From positions 1 through 53,011 of the forward strand of contig JALSIC010000051.1 of NCBI GenBank assembly GCA_026981935.1: a stretch of 53,011 bases of DNA, in the 5' to 3' direction. Positions within the stretch are counted from its first letter, which is position 1, and every line of letters begins with the position of its first letter. Below, piece by piece: positions 28,690-38,428 of the stretch. The stretch comes from Gammaproteobacteria bacterium. Its GTDB lineage: Bacteria; Pseudomonadota; Gammaproteobacteria; SZUA-140. The notes beneath the pieces are model-generated. The model was not told the origin of the DNA, ran no database searches, and saw nothing but the letters and a program-made list of their open reading frames with translations. The translations under genes were made by a program, and so were the position numbers.

Positions 28690-28731
28690 TCAGTCACACC
28701 GATCTGCTGAAAATGCCATCGTGAGCGCTTT

Positions 28732-28764
28732 CCTGGATTACGGCCCTGCGGGCCTGCATCCAGG
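28732..28764. repeat. CCTGGAT...ATCCAGG palindromic repeat
   Basis: The arms CCTGGAT (28732-28738) and ATCCAGG (28758-28764) enclose symmetric three-base bulges, then GGCCC (28742-28746) and GGGCC (28750-28754) around a TGC loop. It lies between trpD and trpC and could act as an mRNA processing or stability hairpin. Related hairpins occur at 29969-29995, 30021-30048 and 16978-17006. Confidence 0.7.
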
Positions 28765-28838
28765 CTACACGATGGTACCGAAGTCTATGCAATGATCGGG
28801 GGTACAAAGAAGACACAATCAAGGATAGCGCTTCCCCA

Positions 28839-29864
28839 TCACGCCCGGGCCAGAGACTGCGTCAGGGACGCCAGCGCACGCAGCTTTTCGGCGGCGGCGC
28901 CACTGGCAATGACCCGGCGTGCCTGCTCGATTCCCGCGTCGAGGGTGCTCGCCACGCCGGCGGCATAAATGGCGGCGCCGGCATTGAGCGCCACGATATC
29001 GGCCGCGGGACCGGCCTCTCCATCCAGCACGCGCCGGATCAACGCCAGGCTCTGTCCGGCATCCGCCACTTTCAACGCCGCCAGACCGGTGCGCTGCATG
29101 CCGAACTGTTCCGGCGTCACGCTATAGGTGTACACCTCACCGGCGCGCAGCTCAGCGACATGTGTGGGCGAGGCAATGCTGATTTCGTCCATGCCGTCTT
29201 CGGCATGCACCACCAGCACGTGTTCACTGCCCAGGCGTCCCAGCACCTGCGCCAGGGGTTCCAGCCAGCGGACATCGAAGACGCCGACGAGCTGGCAAGG
29301 CGCCCCGGCAGGATTGGTCAGGGGTCCCAGGAGATTGAACAGGGTGCGCACCCCCATCTCGCGACGTGGCCCGATGGCATGTTTCATGGCGCCATGGTGC
29401 ATGGGCGCAAACATGAAGCCGACCCCGATCTCATCGATGCAACGCGCCACATCCTCGGGCGCAAGATCGAGCCTGACGCCCGCTGCCTCGAGCACATCGG
29501 CACTGCCGGAACGACTGGACACGGAACGGTTGCCGTGCTTGGCCACCCGGGCACCGGCCGCCGCGGCGACGAAGGCACTGGCAGTAGAGACGTTGAAGGT
29601 ACAAGCGGCGTCGCCCCCCGTGCCACAGGTATCCACGAGGCGGTGTTTGTCCACCGCCACGGGCGTGGCCAGCTCGCGCATCACCCGGGCTGCCGCGGCG
29701 ATCTCCTCCACGGTTTCCCCCTTCATGCGCAGGCCGATGAGGAAACCGCCGATCTGCGCGGGTGTCGCCGCGCCGCTCATGATGGCGCGCATCACCCCGG
29801 TCATCTCGGACGAGGACAGGTCCCTGCCCTCGGTGACGGCGCGTATGGCTTGTTGCATGTCCAT
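28839..29864 (-). CDS. trpD: Anthranilate phosphoribosyltransferase
   Basis: TrpD joins anthranilate to PRPP. The 341-residue protein has the family's PRPP-binding [17 protein letters not shown] near 79-95, the glycine-rich [19 protein letters not shown] block and the [14 protein letters not shown] motif near 151. It is monofunctional, not fused to trpG. It is separated from trpG by 240 bases containing two palindromic repeats, and from trpC by another, which is loose spacing for an operon. Confidence 0.96.
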   Translation of the reverse strand: MDMQQAIRAVTEGRDLSSSEMTGVMRAIMSGAATPAQIGGFLIGLRMKGETVEEIAAAARVMRELATPVAVDKHRLVDTCGTGGDAACTFNVSTASAFVAAAAGARVAKHGNRSVSSRSGSADVLEAAGVRLDLAPEDVARCIDEIGVGFMFAPMHHGAMKHAIGPRREMGVRTLFNLLGPLTNPAGAPCQLVGVFDVRWLEPLAQVLGRLGSEHVLVVHAEDGMDEISIASPTHVAELRAGEVYTYSVTPEQFGMQRTGLAALKVADAGQSLALIRRVLDGEAGPAADIVALNAGAAIYAAGVASTLDAGIEQARRVIASGAAAEKLRALASLTQSLARA

Positions 29865-29967
29865 GGTTTTGTCTCGTAACGGGTGATGGGGCGGTTATTT
29901 CTCATTCATCACCCATGCCCCATCACCGTTCACTCGCCTTATTTAATCGTCCATATCAAAATATACA

Positions 29968-30048
29968 GCCCGGATGGAGTGGAACGTAATCCGGGTGCGG
30001 GGGTTTGCCGGCTGGTTTCCTGGATTGCGCTTTTGCAGCGCTTCATCC
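29968..30048. repeat. Two palindromic repeats between trpG and trpD
   Basis: GCCCGGAT (29968-29975) pairs with ATCCGGGT (29989-29996), and 25 bases on TGGAT (30021-30025) pairs with ATCCA (30044-30048) around an inner CGC/GCG. They belong to the dispersed hairpin family also seen after trpD. The rest of the trpG-trpD gap shows no gene. Confidence 0.65.
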
Positions 30049-30104
30049 ACGCTACCGAACCGGTGTACCAACAGTCGGACCATGTCCATTCAACTACGAG
30101 ACTC

Positions 30105-30704
30105 TCAGTATCTCGGGCAATTATACCCGTCTTCCAGAAAGTTCCGCAGCAGTTCGTGACCATACTGGGTCAGGATGGACTCGGGATGGAACTGCACCCC
30201 CTCCACGGCCAGCGAGGTATGGCGGATGCCCATGATCTCGTCCTGGACGCCGTCCTCTCCCTCGGTCCAGGCAGTCACCTCGAGACACGACGGCAGACTT
30301 TCTTTCTCAATGACCAGGGAGTGATAGCGGGTGGCCTCCAGGGGCGAGGGAAGACCGCGGAAGACGCCCGCGCCGCGATGGTGGATGAGCGAGGTCTTGC
30401 CATGCATCACCCGGCGCGCCCGCACCACGCGCCCGCCAAAGGCCTGGCCGATACTCTGGTGCCCAAGACAGACGCCCAGGATGGGAATGTGTCCGGCAAA
30501 GTGCCGAATGACCGCAAGGGAGACACCCGCCTCGTTGGGCGTGCATGGCCCCGGCGAGATCACGATCTGCTGCGGTGCCAGGCGCCGGATCCCGTCAATG
30601 TCTATCTGGTCGTTGCGGCAGACCCGTACCTCTGCACCCAGCTCGCCCAGGTACTGGACCAGGTTATAGGTGAAGGAGTCGTAATTGTCGATCATGAGCA
30701 GCAT
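30105..30704 (-). CDS. trpG: Anthranilate synthase component II (glutamine amidotransferase)
   Basis: TrpG hydrolyses glutamine to supply ammonia to TrpE. The 199-residue class I amidotransferase has [19 protein letters not shown] at its N-terminus and the nucleophile Cys79 in [18 protein letters not shown] near 130 and the catalytic His-Glu pair in VQFHPES near 176 complete the site. PabA is nearly identical in sequence, so the protein may also serve folate synthesis; the trpE neighbour (8-base gap) decides the name. The start at 30704 is chosen for the family N-terminus. Confidence 0.94.
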   Translation of the reverse strand: MLLMIDNYDSFTYNLVQYLGELGAEVRVCRNDQIDIDGIRRLAPQQIVISPGPCTPNEAGVSLAVIRHFAGHIPILGVCLGHQSIGQAFGGRVVRARRVMHGKTSLIHHRGAGVFRGLPSPLEATRYHSLVIEKESLPSCLEVTAWTEGEDGVQDEIMGIRHTSLAVEGVQFHPESILTQYGHELLRNFLEDGYNCPRY

Positions 30705-30712
30705 GGCGATGC

Positions 30713-32251
30713 TCAACCCCCTTCCCCCGTCTCTTTTCCGGCTTCGCCTGTGGTGCCGTTGCCAGTCGCCCCGGTGATCAGGCCATCGGCCACCAGGGCG
30801 GCGGCACGGAACATGGCCCGCCCCTTGTTCATGGTCTCCTCCCACTCCCGCGCCGGAACGGAATCGGCCACGATACCGGCACCGGCCTGAATGTGCAGCC
30901 GGCCCCCCTTGATCACCGCGGTGCGGATGGCAATGGCGGTATCCATGTTGCCATGCCAGCCCAGATAACCCACCGCACCGGCATAGATGCCGCGTTTCAC
31001 CGGCTCCAGCTCGTCGATGATCTCCATGGCACGGATCTTGGGCGCGCCACTCACCGTGCCGGCGGGAAAAGTGGCGCGCAGCACATCGAGGGCACCGAGG
31101 CCCGGACGCAACCTGCCCGTGACATTGGAGACGATATGCATGACGTGGGAATAGCGCTCGATGACCATCTGCTCCGTGACCCGCACCGTACCGGTCTGCG
31201 CCACGCGGCCCACGTCGTTGCGTCCCAGATCGATGAGCATGAGATGCTCGGCACGCTCTTTGGGATCCGCCAGCAGTTCTTCTTCCAGGGCACGGTCTTC
31301 CGCCTCGCCCTTTCCCCGGGGCCGGGTGCCCGCGATGGGGCGGACCGTGACTTCGCCGTCTTCCAGGCGCACCAGGATCTCCGGCGAGGAACCCACGACG
31401 TGGAATTCCCCCATGTCCATATAGTACATGTAGGGAGAGGGATTGAGACCGCGCAGGGCGCGATACAGGTCCAGGGGCGGCGCGTCATAGGGAATGGAGA
31501 GACGCTGGGAAAGCACCGCCTGCATGACGTCTCCCGCGGCGATATAGTCCTTGATGCGCACCACCGCCCGTTCGAAGTCGGCGCGCTCGAAACCCGGGAC
31601 AAAATCGCCTTCATCCACCGCCTGCATGGCGGCTTCCCTCGCGGGATAGGAAAGCGGCTCGCGCAGGCATTGTTCCAGCTCGTCCAGGCGCTGCTGGGCC
31701 CGCTCCCAGGCCGCCGCCTCCCGGGCATCTCCATGGACGATGAGATAGAGCCGCCCCGCCAGGTTGTCAAAGACCACCACCTCCTCGGAGAGCAGCAGCT
31801 GAATATCGGGTGTCTCCAGGGGATCGGTCTTGGCACAGTCGGCGAGGCGGGGCTCAATGTATCGAATCGTGTCGTAGGCGAAACAGCCCACCAGCCCCCC
31901 GGAGAAGCGCGGCAGCCCGGCAAGCGGCGCCACCTTGAAACGCGCCAGATAACGCGCGATCCAGTCCAGGGGATCGGCACAGGCCACCTGCTCCACGATC
32001 TCACCGCCCTTCTGCAGGGTAATTTCCCGGCCACGGACACGCAGCACGGTGCGGCAGGGCAGGCCGATGATGGAATAGCGCCCCCACTTCTCGCCACCCT
32101 GCACCGATTCGAAGAGATAGGAATACGGCCCGTCCGCCAGCTTGAGATAGGTGCTCAGCGGCGTATCCAGGTCGGCCAGCACTTCGCGCACCACGGGGAC
32201 GTGGGTATGGCCCGCCTTGCACAGGGACCGGAACCGGGCAGGCGTCACCAT
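30713..32251 (-). CDS. trpE: Anthranilate synthase component I
   Basis: TrpE converts chorismate to anthranilate. The 512-residue protein contains the anthranilate synthase N-terminal domain with the feedback site ([19 protein letters not shown] near 44) and the chorismate-binding domain. The latter has [19 protein letters not shown] near 322 and the C-terminal [19 protein letters not shown] block. The ATG at 32251 follows GAGGAGG; a TTG six codons upstream lacks such support. It begins 10 bases after gph, in the order rpe-gph-trpE-trpG-trpD-trpC. No leader peptide or attenuator is visible before it. Confidence 0.96.
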   Translation of the reverse strand: MVTPARFRSLCKAGHTHVPVVREVLADLDTPLSTYLKLADGPYSYLFESVQGGEKWGRYSIIGLPCRTVLRVRGREITLQKGGEIVEQVACADPLDWIARYLARFKVAPLAGLPRFSGGLVGCFAYDTIRYIEPRLADCAKTDPLETPDIQLLLSEEVVVFDNLAGRLYLIVHGDAREAAAWERAQQRLDELEQCLREPLSYPAREAAMQAVDEGDFVPGFERADFERAVVRIKDYIAAGDVMQAVLSQRLSIPYDAPPLDLYRALRGLNPSPYMYYMDMGEFHVVGSSPEILVRLEDGEVTVRPIAGTRPRGKGEAEDRALEEELLADPKERAEHLMLIDLGRNDVGRVAQTGTVRVTEQMVIERYSHVMHIVSNVTGRLRPGLGALDVLRATFPAGTVSGAPKIRAMEIIDELEPVKRGIYAGAVGYLGWHGNMDTAIAIRTAVIKGGRLHIQAGAGIVADSVPAREWEETMNKGRAMFRAAALVADGLITGATGNGTTGEAGKETGEGG

Positions 32252-32261
32252 GACGGCCTCC

Positions 32262-32912
32262 TCAGGCAAGCAGCTCCGGGAGCTGATCCAATGAGTCGAT
32301 CACTGCATCGGGACGGGCCTCGCGGATGTCACGGCCGTGGTTGTAACCGTAACTCACACAGACCACCCGGAATCCTGCGGCCCGCGCCGCCTCCACGTCA
32401 TTGATGGAATCCCCCACCATCAGGGACTCGGTGGGCGACACCTTGAAAAAGCCGGCTGCGTGTAAAAGGGGCTCGGGATGAGGTTTCTTGTTGCGCACCG
32501 TATCGCCGCTGACGGTGATGCTGAAAAAGGGCGCCAGCCCCAGCTTCTCCAGCAGCGGCTCGGTGAACCGGGCCGGTTTGTTGGTCACGCACCCCAGCGG
32601 GTAACCCGCCGCCTGGAGACGTTGGAGGCCGGTAACGACACCGGGATAGGGACGGCTGTCGCGGCAGACGTTTTCCTGGTAAGACTGGAGAAAAATGGGA
32701 TAACCGCGTTGAAACAGGTCCGGGTCAGGCTCCCCTGCATAGGCACCCACCAGGGCACGGCGCACCAGGCGCTCCGCGCCATTGCCGATCCATTCCCGCA
32801 CCCGGTCTTCCTCACAGGTGGACATGCCCAGCCGGCTCAACATCTCGTTCACGGCATGGGTCAGGTCGGGCACCGTGTCCACCAGGGTGCCGTCCAGGTC
32901 GATGAGAATCAT
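32262..32912 (-). CDS. gph: Phosphoglycolate phosphatase
   Basis: Gph dephosphorylates 2-phosphoglycolate, which arises from DNA repair and, in autotrophs, from RuBisCO oxygenation. The 216-residue HAD enzyme has motif [10 protein letters not shown] at residues 5-13, motif II VTNKPA near 115, the motif III lysine in NKKPHPEP near 142 and motif [14 protein letters not shown] near 165. The ATG at 32912 directly precedes motif I. It lies 25 bases after rpe, and both genes fit a Calvin-cycle or pentose-phosphate context although no RuBisCO gene is here. Confidence 0.93.
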   Translation of the reverse strand: MILIDLDGTLVDTVPDLTHAVNEMLSRLGMSTCEEDRVREWIGNGAERLVRRALVGAYAGEPDPDLFQRGYPIFLQSYQENVCRDSRPYPGVVTGLQRLQAAGYPLGCVTNKPARFTEPLLEKLGLAPFFSITVSGDTVRNKKPHPEPLLHAAGFFKVSPTESLMVGDSINDVEAARAAGFRVVCVSYGYNHGRDIREARPDAVIDSLDQLPELLA

Positions 32913-32937
32913 GGCGGGACGTTCCAGGCGGCGCGCC

Positions 32938-33612
32938 TCATCTGGCGACACTTGCCAGCTCCGCGCGCATGGCATCGATGGTGGCCTTGTAATCGTCGGT
33001 GCCGAAGATCGCCGACCCGGCCACGAAGGTATCCGCACCCGCCTCGGCGATAGCGCGGATATTGTCCACCTTGACGCCGCCATCGATCTCGAGACGAATA
33101 TCCAGGCCGCTGTCGTCGATGATCCGGCGTGCCTCCCGCAGCTTGTCCAGTGCCGAGGGAATGAAACTCTGGCCGCCAAAACCGGGATTGACCGACATCA
33201 AAAGCACCATGTCCACCTTGTCCAGCACGTAATGCAGGTAGTCCAAGGGGGTCGCCGGATTGAACACCAGCCCCGATTTGCAGCCGCAATCGCGGATCAA
33301 CTGGAGGCTGCGGTCGATATGCTCGCTGGCCTCCGGGTGGAAAGTGATATAGCTTGCCCCCGCCTTGGCGAAATCCGGAATGATACGGTCCACGGGCTTG
33401 ACCATGAGATGGACGTCGATATCCGCCATGACGCCGTGTTTGCGCAAGGCTTCACACACGAGCGGCCCGATGGTGAGATTGGGCACGTAATGATTGTCCA
33501 TGACATCGAAATGGACGATATCCGCGCCCGCCGCCAGAACGGCGCTGACCTCCTCTCCCAGGCGTGCAAAATCCGCCGACAAGATGGAAGGAGCAATGAG
33601 AAAATCTTTCAT
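32938..33612 (-). CDS. rpe: Ribulose-phosphate 3-epimerase
   Basis: Rpe interconverts ribulose-5-phosphate and xylulose-5-phosphate. The 224-residue TIM barrel has [16 protein letters not shown] near 6, [17 protein letters not shown] near 34 with metal-binding His and Asp, the [16 protein letters not shown] block near 139 and the terminal [19 protein letters not shown]. All catalytic residues appear intact. It is the first gene of the rpe-gph-trp run and is divergent from the DUF3530 gene, with 169 bases between starts. Confidence 0.96.
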   Translation of the reverse strand: MKDFLIAPSILSADFARLGEEVSAVLAAGADIVHFDVMDNHYVPNLTIGPLVCEALRKHGVMADIDVHLMVKPVDRIIPDFAKAGASYITFHPEASEHIDRSLQLIRDCGCKSGLVFNPATPLDYLHYVLDKVDMVLLMSVNPGFGGQSFIPSALDKLREARRIIDDSGLDIRLEIDGGVKVDNIRAIAEAGADTFVAGSAIFGTDDYKATIDAMRAELASVAR

Positions 33613-33781
33613 GGTGACAGAAACCTCTTCGTTGCCAAGCCGCTTACTTTAACCCATTGGCCGCTGCCAAGACAAACGCGACGGGAACACCGGCAGGGAA
33701 AGACCGGCACCCAGGTGAAGAAGGATACGGACAGAATCCCCTGTTACTTCAGTGTATTAACAAGCTGCCGATATTCCTTTC

Positions 33782-34660
33782 ATGGAAACACTGACATCCA
33801 CTCGCAGCATCACTCTCCTGCTCCTGGTCTTGCTGGCACCGCTCTGCCGTGCCGTGTCCCTGCCGGTGGATCCGGCCTGGAACCACAATGGCCCTGGCTA
33901 CAACGGCGCCGATTCAGGCCAGCTTATCCAGCTCGCCGCAGGGGAAGAGCGCATCCCCGCCCTTTATCATCGCCACGAGGGCGCCCGCGAAAGCGGCGCC
34001 GTGCTCATTCTCCACGAGCGGGGGGAATATCCTGCCTGGCCCGATGTCGTCGCGCCCCTGGCACGCGGGCTGCCGCGCCATGGCTGGAGCACCCTGGCCC
34101 TGCGGCTCCCAGCGCCGCCCCCGGCAGCACCGGACATCGAGGCCGGCGACAGCGATGGCCGGGGCACCTGGGAGCAGGCGGTACGCGTGCGCATCGATGC
34201 CGCCATCGCGCACCTGGAGAAACAGGGTGCCTCCGTCATCATCCTGCTGGGATACGGTCTGGCTGCCCCCCTGGCGCAAGCCTACCTGGCGCAAGCACCC
34301 GCAGCTCAGGTCAAGGGGCTCGTTGCCGTCAGCCCCTACCTCATGGAACCCCTCGCCTCCACCGCGCAGACATTTCCAGCCACGCCCCCCCTGCTCGATG
34401 TGTTCGGCGAGCGGGATCTGCCCCAGGTGATTCGCCATATCGAAGCGCGCATACGGAACGCGCGTCGCGCAGGATGGATGAAGCCGGCGCCGTTCCATCC
34501 AGGCGACCCGCAGCTTCAGGAGGAGGGGCTACCACAATCCGGCACGCGATATCGCCCCCAGCTGGTCAGCGGTGCCGGACACGACTATCGGGGCTTCGAG
34601 GAACCTCTGTTGAAATACATCCTGGGCTGGCTGCGCCGACATGTCATGGAGCAGCCGTAG
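33782..34660 (+). CDS. DUF3530 family alpha/beta-hydrolase-like exported protein
   Basis: This 292-residue protein has a signal peptide (about 1-24) and resembles DUF3530, an alpha/beta-hydrolase-fold family of periplasmic proteins. The beta-5 nucleophile elbow reads IILLGYGLAAPLAQAYL near 155, where a Gly takes the place of the catalytic Ser of GxSxG. A histidine in VSGAGHDYRGF near 265 fits the usual catalytic His. The protein may be a non-catalytic binder or use another residue. It is a single plus-strand gene ending at a strong bidirectional terminator shared with the act operon. Confidence 0.72.
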   Translation: METLTSTRSITLLLLVLLAPLCRAVSLPVDPAWNHNGPGYNGADSGQLIQLAAGEERIPALYHRHEGARESGAVLILHERGEYPAWPDVVAPLARGLPRHGWSTLALRLPAPPPAAPDIEAGDSDGRGTWEQAVRVRIDAAIAHLEKQGASVIILLGYGLAAPLAQAYLAQAPAAQVKGLVAVSPYLMEPLASTAQTFPATPPLLDVFGERDLPQVIRHIEARIRNARRAGWMKPAPFHPGDPQLQEEGLPQSGTRYRPQLVSGAGHDYRGFEEPLLKYILGWLRRHVMEQP

Positions 34661-34691
34661 CTCTTTGCCATTATCTGGGGCACAGAAGAAG

Positions 34692-34720
34692 AAAAGGGGC
34701 CGCAGGCCCCTTTTCTTTTA
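34692..34720. terminator. Strong bidirectional rho-independent terminator
   Basis: A perfect ten-base stem AAAAGGGGCC (34692-34701) with GGCCCCTTTT (34705-34714) has a GCA loop. A TTTTCTTTTA tract follows on the plus strand and the A-run serves as the T-tract on the minus strand. It terminates both the DUF3530 gene and the act operon. Confidence 0.9.
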
Positions 34721-34737
34721 CATTTTACCTGATCGGC

Positions 34738-35778
34738 TCAGGCGTTGCTGCGCACCAGTCCGTAGCGCTCCAGCGTCTTTTTCACGGCCCACCAGGAAAC
34801 ACCGAACACAACCAGCGTGACCACGATATCGAACATGGAGGTCATGGGCATATGGTAATACTGGCTGTCGATGGAACCGGCGATCCAGGTATAACGCTCG
34901 ATCCAGGTACCCAGTACGATGGAACCCGCCACCATGGTGATGATCACCGGGTTGTGCCGGTTGGGCGTGATCACCAGGGTGCAGAAGGGGATGATGAACT
35001 TCAGCGTGAGGAAGGTCCACCACAAGGGGCCGAAGCCTTCCAGCATCATGCTGTTGAAACGGTGCATCTCCTCCGGCAGGCGCCCGTACCACATAATCAG
35101 GTACTGGGTGAAATACAGGTAGGTCCAGAGAATGGTCATGGCGAGCATGAACTGGGCCATGTAGTTGAAGATGTACACCTGGAACGGCCGCGTCAGGCGC
35201 TCCGAGCGATACAGGTAGAACAGGAACAGGGTGAAGGCACCCAGGAACATGTGGAAATTGCTCTGAAAATGATAGGCCGCGTAACTGGCGCTGTGCCAGT
35301 TGGGCAGCATGGTCATTTCGAAGTCCCAGGCCACCATGGATCCATAGATGAAATAGGCGAAGGGAATCAAGAGCGCGATGTTCCGGAAACGGCGCTGCAC
35401 CGCCGGCGACTTGTCCACGTCACTCAGGTACTGGTACTTGATAAACAGACCATAGAGTGTCACCACGATGATAAAGCCGATGATTTCGCGCAATACCAGG
35501 AACGTGTAGTTGTGCCAGCCCGGCAGATGCACATCCCCTTCGTGGGCCTTGGACAGCCATTGAAAAGTGGCTTCTCCGTTGGCCAGCAGGATCAGCAACA
35601 GGACGCCGGCGACGGGAAACAGGACCGCAAAGGTACAGGCCAGGTAGCGGACCTGGAAACGCCACTTGCCATTGACAAGATGCAAAACAGAACAAAATGT
35701 CACCCCACCCAGCGCAAGATATAAAGTGATCAGGAAATTCGTGGTCAGAACCGACCAGCTGCCAAAATTTTCTTCCAT
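34738..35778 (-). CDS. actF: Alternative complex III subunit ActF
   Basis: ActF is an NrfD-like integral membrane subunit of alternative complex III, the quinol:cytochrome c oxidoreductase unrelated to bc1. The 346-residue product has about ten hydrophobic segments, with family blocks around SMVAWDFEMTMLPNWHSASY near 146 and WGTWIERYTW-like residues near 284 (LGTWIERYTWIAGS). It pairs with ActC in the membrane. It is the last gene of the operon, directly before a strong terminator, and no cytochrome oxidase genes follow, unlike many act loci. Confidence 0.9.
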   Translation of the reverse strand: MEENFGSWSVLTTNFLITLYLALGGVTFCSVLHLVNGKWRFQVRYLACTFAVLFPVAGVLLLILLANGEATFQWLSKAHEGDVHLPGWHNYTFLVLREIIGFIIVVTLYGLFIKYQYLSDVDKSPAVQRRFRNIALLIPFAYFIYGSMVAWDFEMTMLPNWHSASYAAYHFQSNFHMFLGAFTLFLFYLYRSERLTRPFQVYIFNYMAQFMLAMTILWTYLYFTQYLIMWYGRLPEEMHRFNSMMLEGFGPLWWTFLTLKFIIPFCTLVITPNRHNPVIITMVAGSIVLGTWIERYTWIAGSIDSQYYHMPMTSMFDIVVTLVVFGVSWWAVKKTLERYGLVRSNA

Positions 35779-35826
35779 CGTATCCCTCGCTTCTCTTTAG
35801 ATCTTTTCTTTCGAGTCACTCACCCG

Positions 35827-36375
35827 TCATTCGGTTGCAGCAGTACGGGTCACATCCGACTGGGCATCTTTCAGGAGCGCATGCTTGACGTAATTGACCA
35901 CGTGCCAGCGCTCTTCCACCGAGAGATCGTTGGATCCACGCAGGTCATCGCGTCCCATGGGCTTGCCGTAAGCGGGCATGACGAAACTGCCGAAGGTGAT
36001 GGTGCCGAAGATCCAACCCTCGGTAAGCGTCTCCTGCACATAGCTGTCCACCAGGCTGATGGCGCCGATTTTCCCCGCGATGGGAGCATCAGCCTTTCCC
36101 GTCATTCCATGACAGGCAGCGCAGTAGATCTTGAAGAGTACCCTACCCTTGGCAATGGAATCCGGCGTGGGCGATATGGGATTAACCAGGCTCTTGGCCT
36201 CTTCACGGCTGGATACCGTCGTGGGAATCCCCGTCACGGGAATGGAACGCCGCGGAAAAGGAACCATTTCTCCTTCCTGGGGCTTGATGCTCGGCTGGTT
36301 CATCATATCCGTGGACCAGGGCCAGGCATACGCCAGGGTGGGAAACAATGCCAGTGCGATCAACAGCTTTTTCAT
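35827..36375 (-). CDS. actE: Alternative complex III monoheme cytochrome ActE
   Basis: ActE is the monoheme cytochrome c of alternative complex III, acting near the periplasmic electron exit. The 182-residue protein has a signal peptide with cleavage near AYAWP (about residue 17), one heme-binding CAACH near 90 and a Met ligand candidate in FVMPAYGKPMG near 135. The segment WPWSTDMMNQPSIKPQEGEM matches ActE proteins. There is no lipobox Cys after the signal. Its ATG overlaps the actD stop by one base. Confidence 0.91.
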   Translation of the reverse strand: MKKLLIALALFPTLAYAWPWSTDMMNQPSIKPQEGEMVPFPRRSIPVTGIPTTVSSREEAKSLVNPISPTPDSIAKGRVLFKIYCAACHGMTGKADAPIAGKIGAISLVDSYVQETLTEGWIFGTITFGSFVMPAYGKPMGRDDLRGSNDLSVEERWHVVNYVKHALLKDAQSDVTRTAATE

Positions 36376-36902
36376 TATTTTATGACCTCTTCGCGAATCT
36401 CCAGCGCCTGATGCTGGTTGAACAACTCCTTGAGGGGCTCGATATATTTCTCATCCACCTCCAGCTCGATGCCGACCTGGTCAAGACTGACCTTCTCGCT
36501 GTACAAGCTCTTGCGCTTGCGGAACAGGCGTGCGCCGATCACAAAGGCAGTCACTGTAAACAGCATGGCAAACAGGATGAGCATTTCGTACATCAATACA
36601 AAATTGGAAGGCAGCGGGATAACCGGCTTCCCACCCTGAGGTTGCACGGTAAATGTTGCCTGAGCCGATGCCAGGAAGAAAAAACCGAAGGTAACGCCGG
36701 TCAAAGCACCCAACAGGGTGAACTTGGGCACATGAGATGGCCGCTCACCCAGCACCTCCTCAATTTCCGGGTGTTCAATGGGAGAGATAACCGTCACGTC
36801 GTCCACGGACACGCCGGGAACCTTGTAGTGACGGATATCCGAGATGGCAGCGAAGGCCTCATCGAAATTGCTGAACAAAGCCAGAATACGACCTTTCCTC
36901 AT
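36375..36902 (-). CDS. actD: Alternative complex III subunit ActD (DUF3341)
   Basis: ActD is a small membrane subunit of the complex without cofactors. The 175-residue product has the DUF3341 N-terminal domain (ILALFSNFDEAFAAISDIR) and two hydrophobic helices, at about 77-97 and 115-140. The ATG at 36902 has GGAAGGAG seven bases upstream; a TTG two codons earlier is less likely. It follows actC by 2 bases. The order C-D-E-F is the standard one. Confidence 0.91.
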   Translation of the reverse strand: MRKGRILALFSNFDEAFAAISDIRHYKVPGVSVDDVTVISPIEHPEIEEVLGERPSHVPKFTLLGALTGVTFGFFFLASAQATFTVQPQGGKPVIPLPSNFVLMYEMLILFAMLFTVTAFVIGARLFRKRKSLYSEKVSLDQVGIELEVDEKYIEPLKELFNQHQALEIREEVIK

Positions 36903-36904
36903 GA

Positions 36905-38350
36905 TCAAGCTCCTTCCAGTCCTGGTGTTCCGGGTGTCGATCCCGAAGCCCCTGAGGGCTGCCCACCAGCCGGTTTGGGATCGGTGGCGCGACGGTGCAT
37001 CACCGCAGCAATGTCCTTGTTGGCAATATGGCGGCGGTGGAAGATCATCTCCTTCACTTCATACATGGAGACCGAGGGGATCACCTTGACGAAGATCAGA
37101 AACAGCAGCCCGAACCAGCCGAAGCTCCCGATCACAATGAACCACTGCACCCAGTTGGCCCACATGACATCGAAGGCGAATGGCTGATAGGACAGGGACA
37201 GCGTCGGTGCCACGATCATCCAGCGCTCCAGCCACATCCCGACATTGAGCAGGATGGAAACGACGAACATGACCGGAATGTTGGTTCGGAGTTTCTCGAA
37301 TGCCAGGGTGAACGGTAGAACCGACCCCAATATCAGCATGGCCCAGAAATAGGGCGAATAGGGCCCGGTAAACTTGGCTATCAAGAGTTCCTTGGCCACC
37401 TTGTCATGCCCGTACCAGACCGAGGCGAACTCGATGAGGTTGAGGTAGGTCCAGACCATGGCAATGGCGAAGGTCAGCTTACATGTCTTGTCCAGAATGG
37501 GCATGGTCATGTAGGCCTCGAAGCGGAAGAAATACCGCAACAGGATGAACAGCGTGATGATGGCTGCGCATCCCGAATACAGCGCTCCGGCCACGAAATA
37601 GGGCGGGAACGTGGTCACATGCCAGCCCGGCATGATGGACATGGCGAAATCCGACGAGACGATGGAGTGCACGGAGACCGCCAGCGGAATAAGAAAACAG
37701 GCCATGACCAGATAGGTCTTGCGGAAATTGCGCCACTGCCGGTCATCACCACGCCAGCCCAGGGAAAGCGCGGTGTAGAGTTTCTTGCGCCAGCCCCGGG
37801 CGTTGTCTCGGCAGATCGCAAGATCGGGGATGGAACCTATATACAGGAACAGGGCCGAAGTTGTGAGATAGGTAAAAATGGCAAACGCATCCCACACCAG
37901 CGGCGAACGAAAATTTGGCCAGATACCGCGGTCGCTGAAATAGGGCAGCACCCAGTACATGTTCCACAGCCTGCCCAGGTGAATCACAGGGAACAAGGCT
38001 GCTGTCATCAGGGTGAAAGTCGTCATGGCCTCGGCGAACCGGTAAATGGGCTTTCGCCAGTCGGCATGGGTGATATGCAGAATGGCCGACAGCAACGTGC
38101 CCGAGTGGCTCATGCCGATCCAGAAGATGAAGGTGGCGATGTAGAGATCCCACATGTGGGGCCAGTTGAGATTGCCAACACCCATCCCGACGCGGTATTG
38201 GTATATCTCAGCGATGATCGCCAGGGCCAGCAAGGCCAAGCAGACGCCCACTGCAACCCAATAACCCATCCGGGGATTCTCCAGTGAGCGGAGTACGTCC
38301 TCGTTGATCTGCGCCCACCTTATATCTTCATTTATGTCTTTGCTTTGCAT
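36905..38350 (-). CDS. actC: Alternative complex III subunit ActC (NrfD-like)
   Basis: ActC is the principal quinol-interacting membrane subunit and a candidate for proton translocation. The 481-residue protein has about ten helices in the polysulfide reductase NrfD pattern. Characteristic blocks are FWIGMSHSGTLLSAILHI near 74 and VHSIVSSDFAMSIMPGWH near 228, and the MWLERWMIVAPT motif lies near 382. A Pro/Gly/Ser-rich tail of about 25 residues closes it. It lies between actB2 and actD. All expected helices are present. Confidence 0.93.
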   Translation of the reverse strand: MQSKDINEDIRWAQINEDVLRSLENPRMGYWVAVGVCLALLALAIIAEIYQYRVGMGVGNLNWPHMWDLYIATFIFWIGMSHSGTLLSAILHITHADWRKPIYRFAEAMTTFTLMTAALFPVIHLGRLWNMYWVLPYFSDRGIWPNFRSPLVWDAFAIFTYLTTSALFLYIGSIPDLAICRDNARGWRKKLYTALSLGWRGDDRQWRNFRKTYLVMACFLIPLAVSVHSIVSSDFAMSIMPGWHVTTFPPYFVAGALYSGCAAIITLFILLRYFFRFEAYMTMPILDKTCKLTFAIAMVWTYLNLIEFASVWYGHDKVAKELLIAKFTGPYSPYFWAMLILGSVLPFTLAFEKLRTNIPVMFVVSILLNVGMWLERWMIVAPTLSLSYQPFAFDVMWANWVQWFIVIGSFGWFGLLFLIFVKVIPSVSMYEVKEMIFHRRHIANKDIAAVMHRRATDPKPAGGQPSGASGSTPGTPGLEGA

Positions 38351-38428
38351 GGTTACACCGATCCCAAATTTATTATCCGTTTCACATAACGATGCTTGCT
38401 ATCCACGCGCTCGGCGCTGCCTCCCGCC

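Noticed and set aside
32251-32269. TTG start and leader peptide for trpE
   Set aside because: The ATG at 32251 has GAGGAGG directly upstream; no Trp-rich leader or attenuator hairpin is visible in the 10-base gap after gph.
32782-35724. Uninterrupted 980-codon plus-strand frame across rpe, the DUF3530 gene and actF
   Set aside because: It is antisense to, or out of frame with, well-recognised genes; its sequence is His/Gly/Gln/Arg-rich low-complexity, typical of a GC-rich shadow frame.
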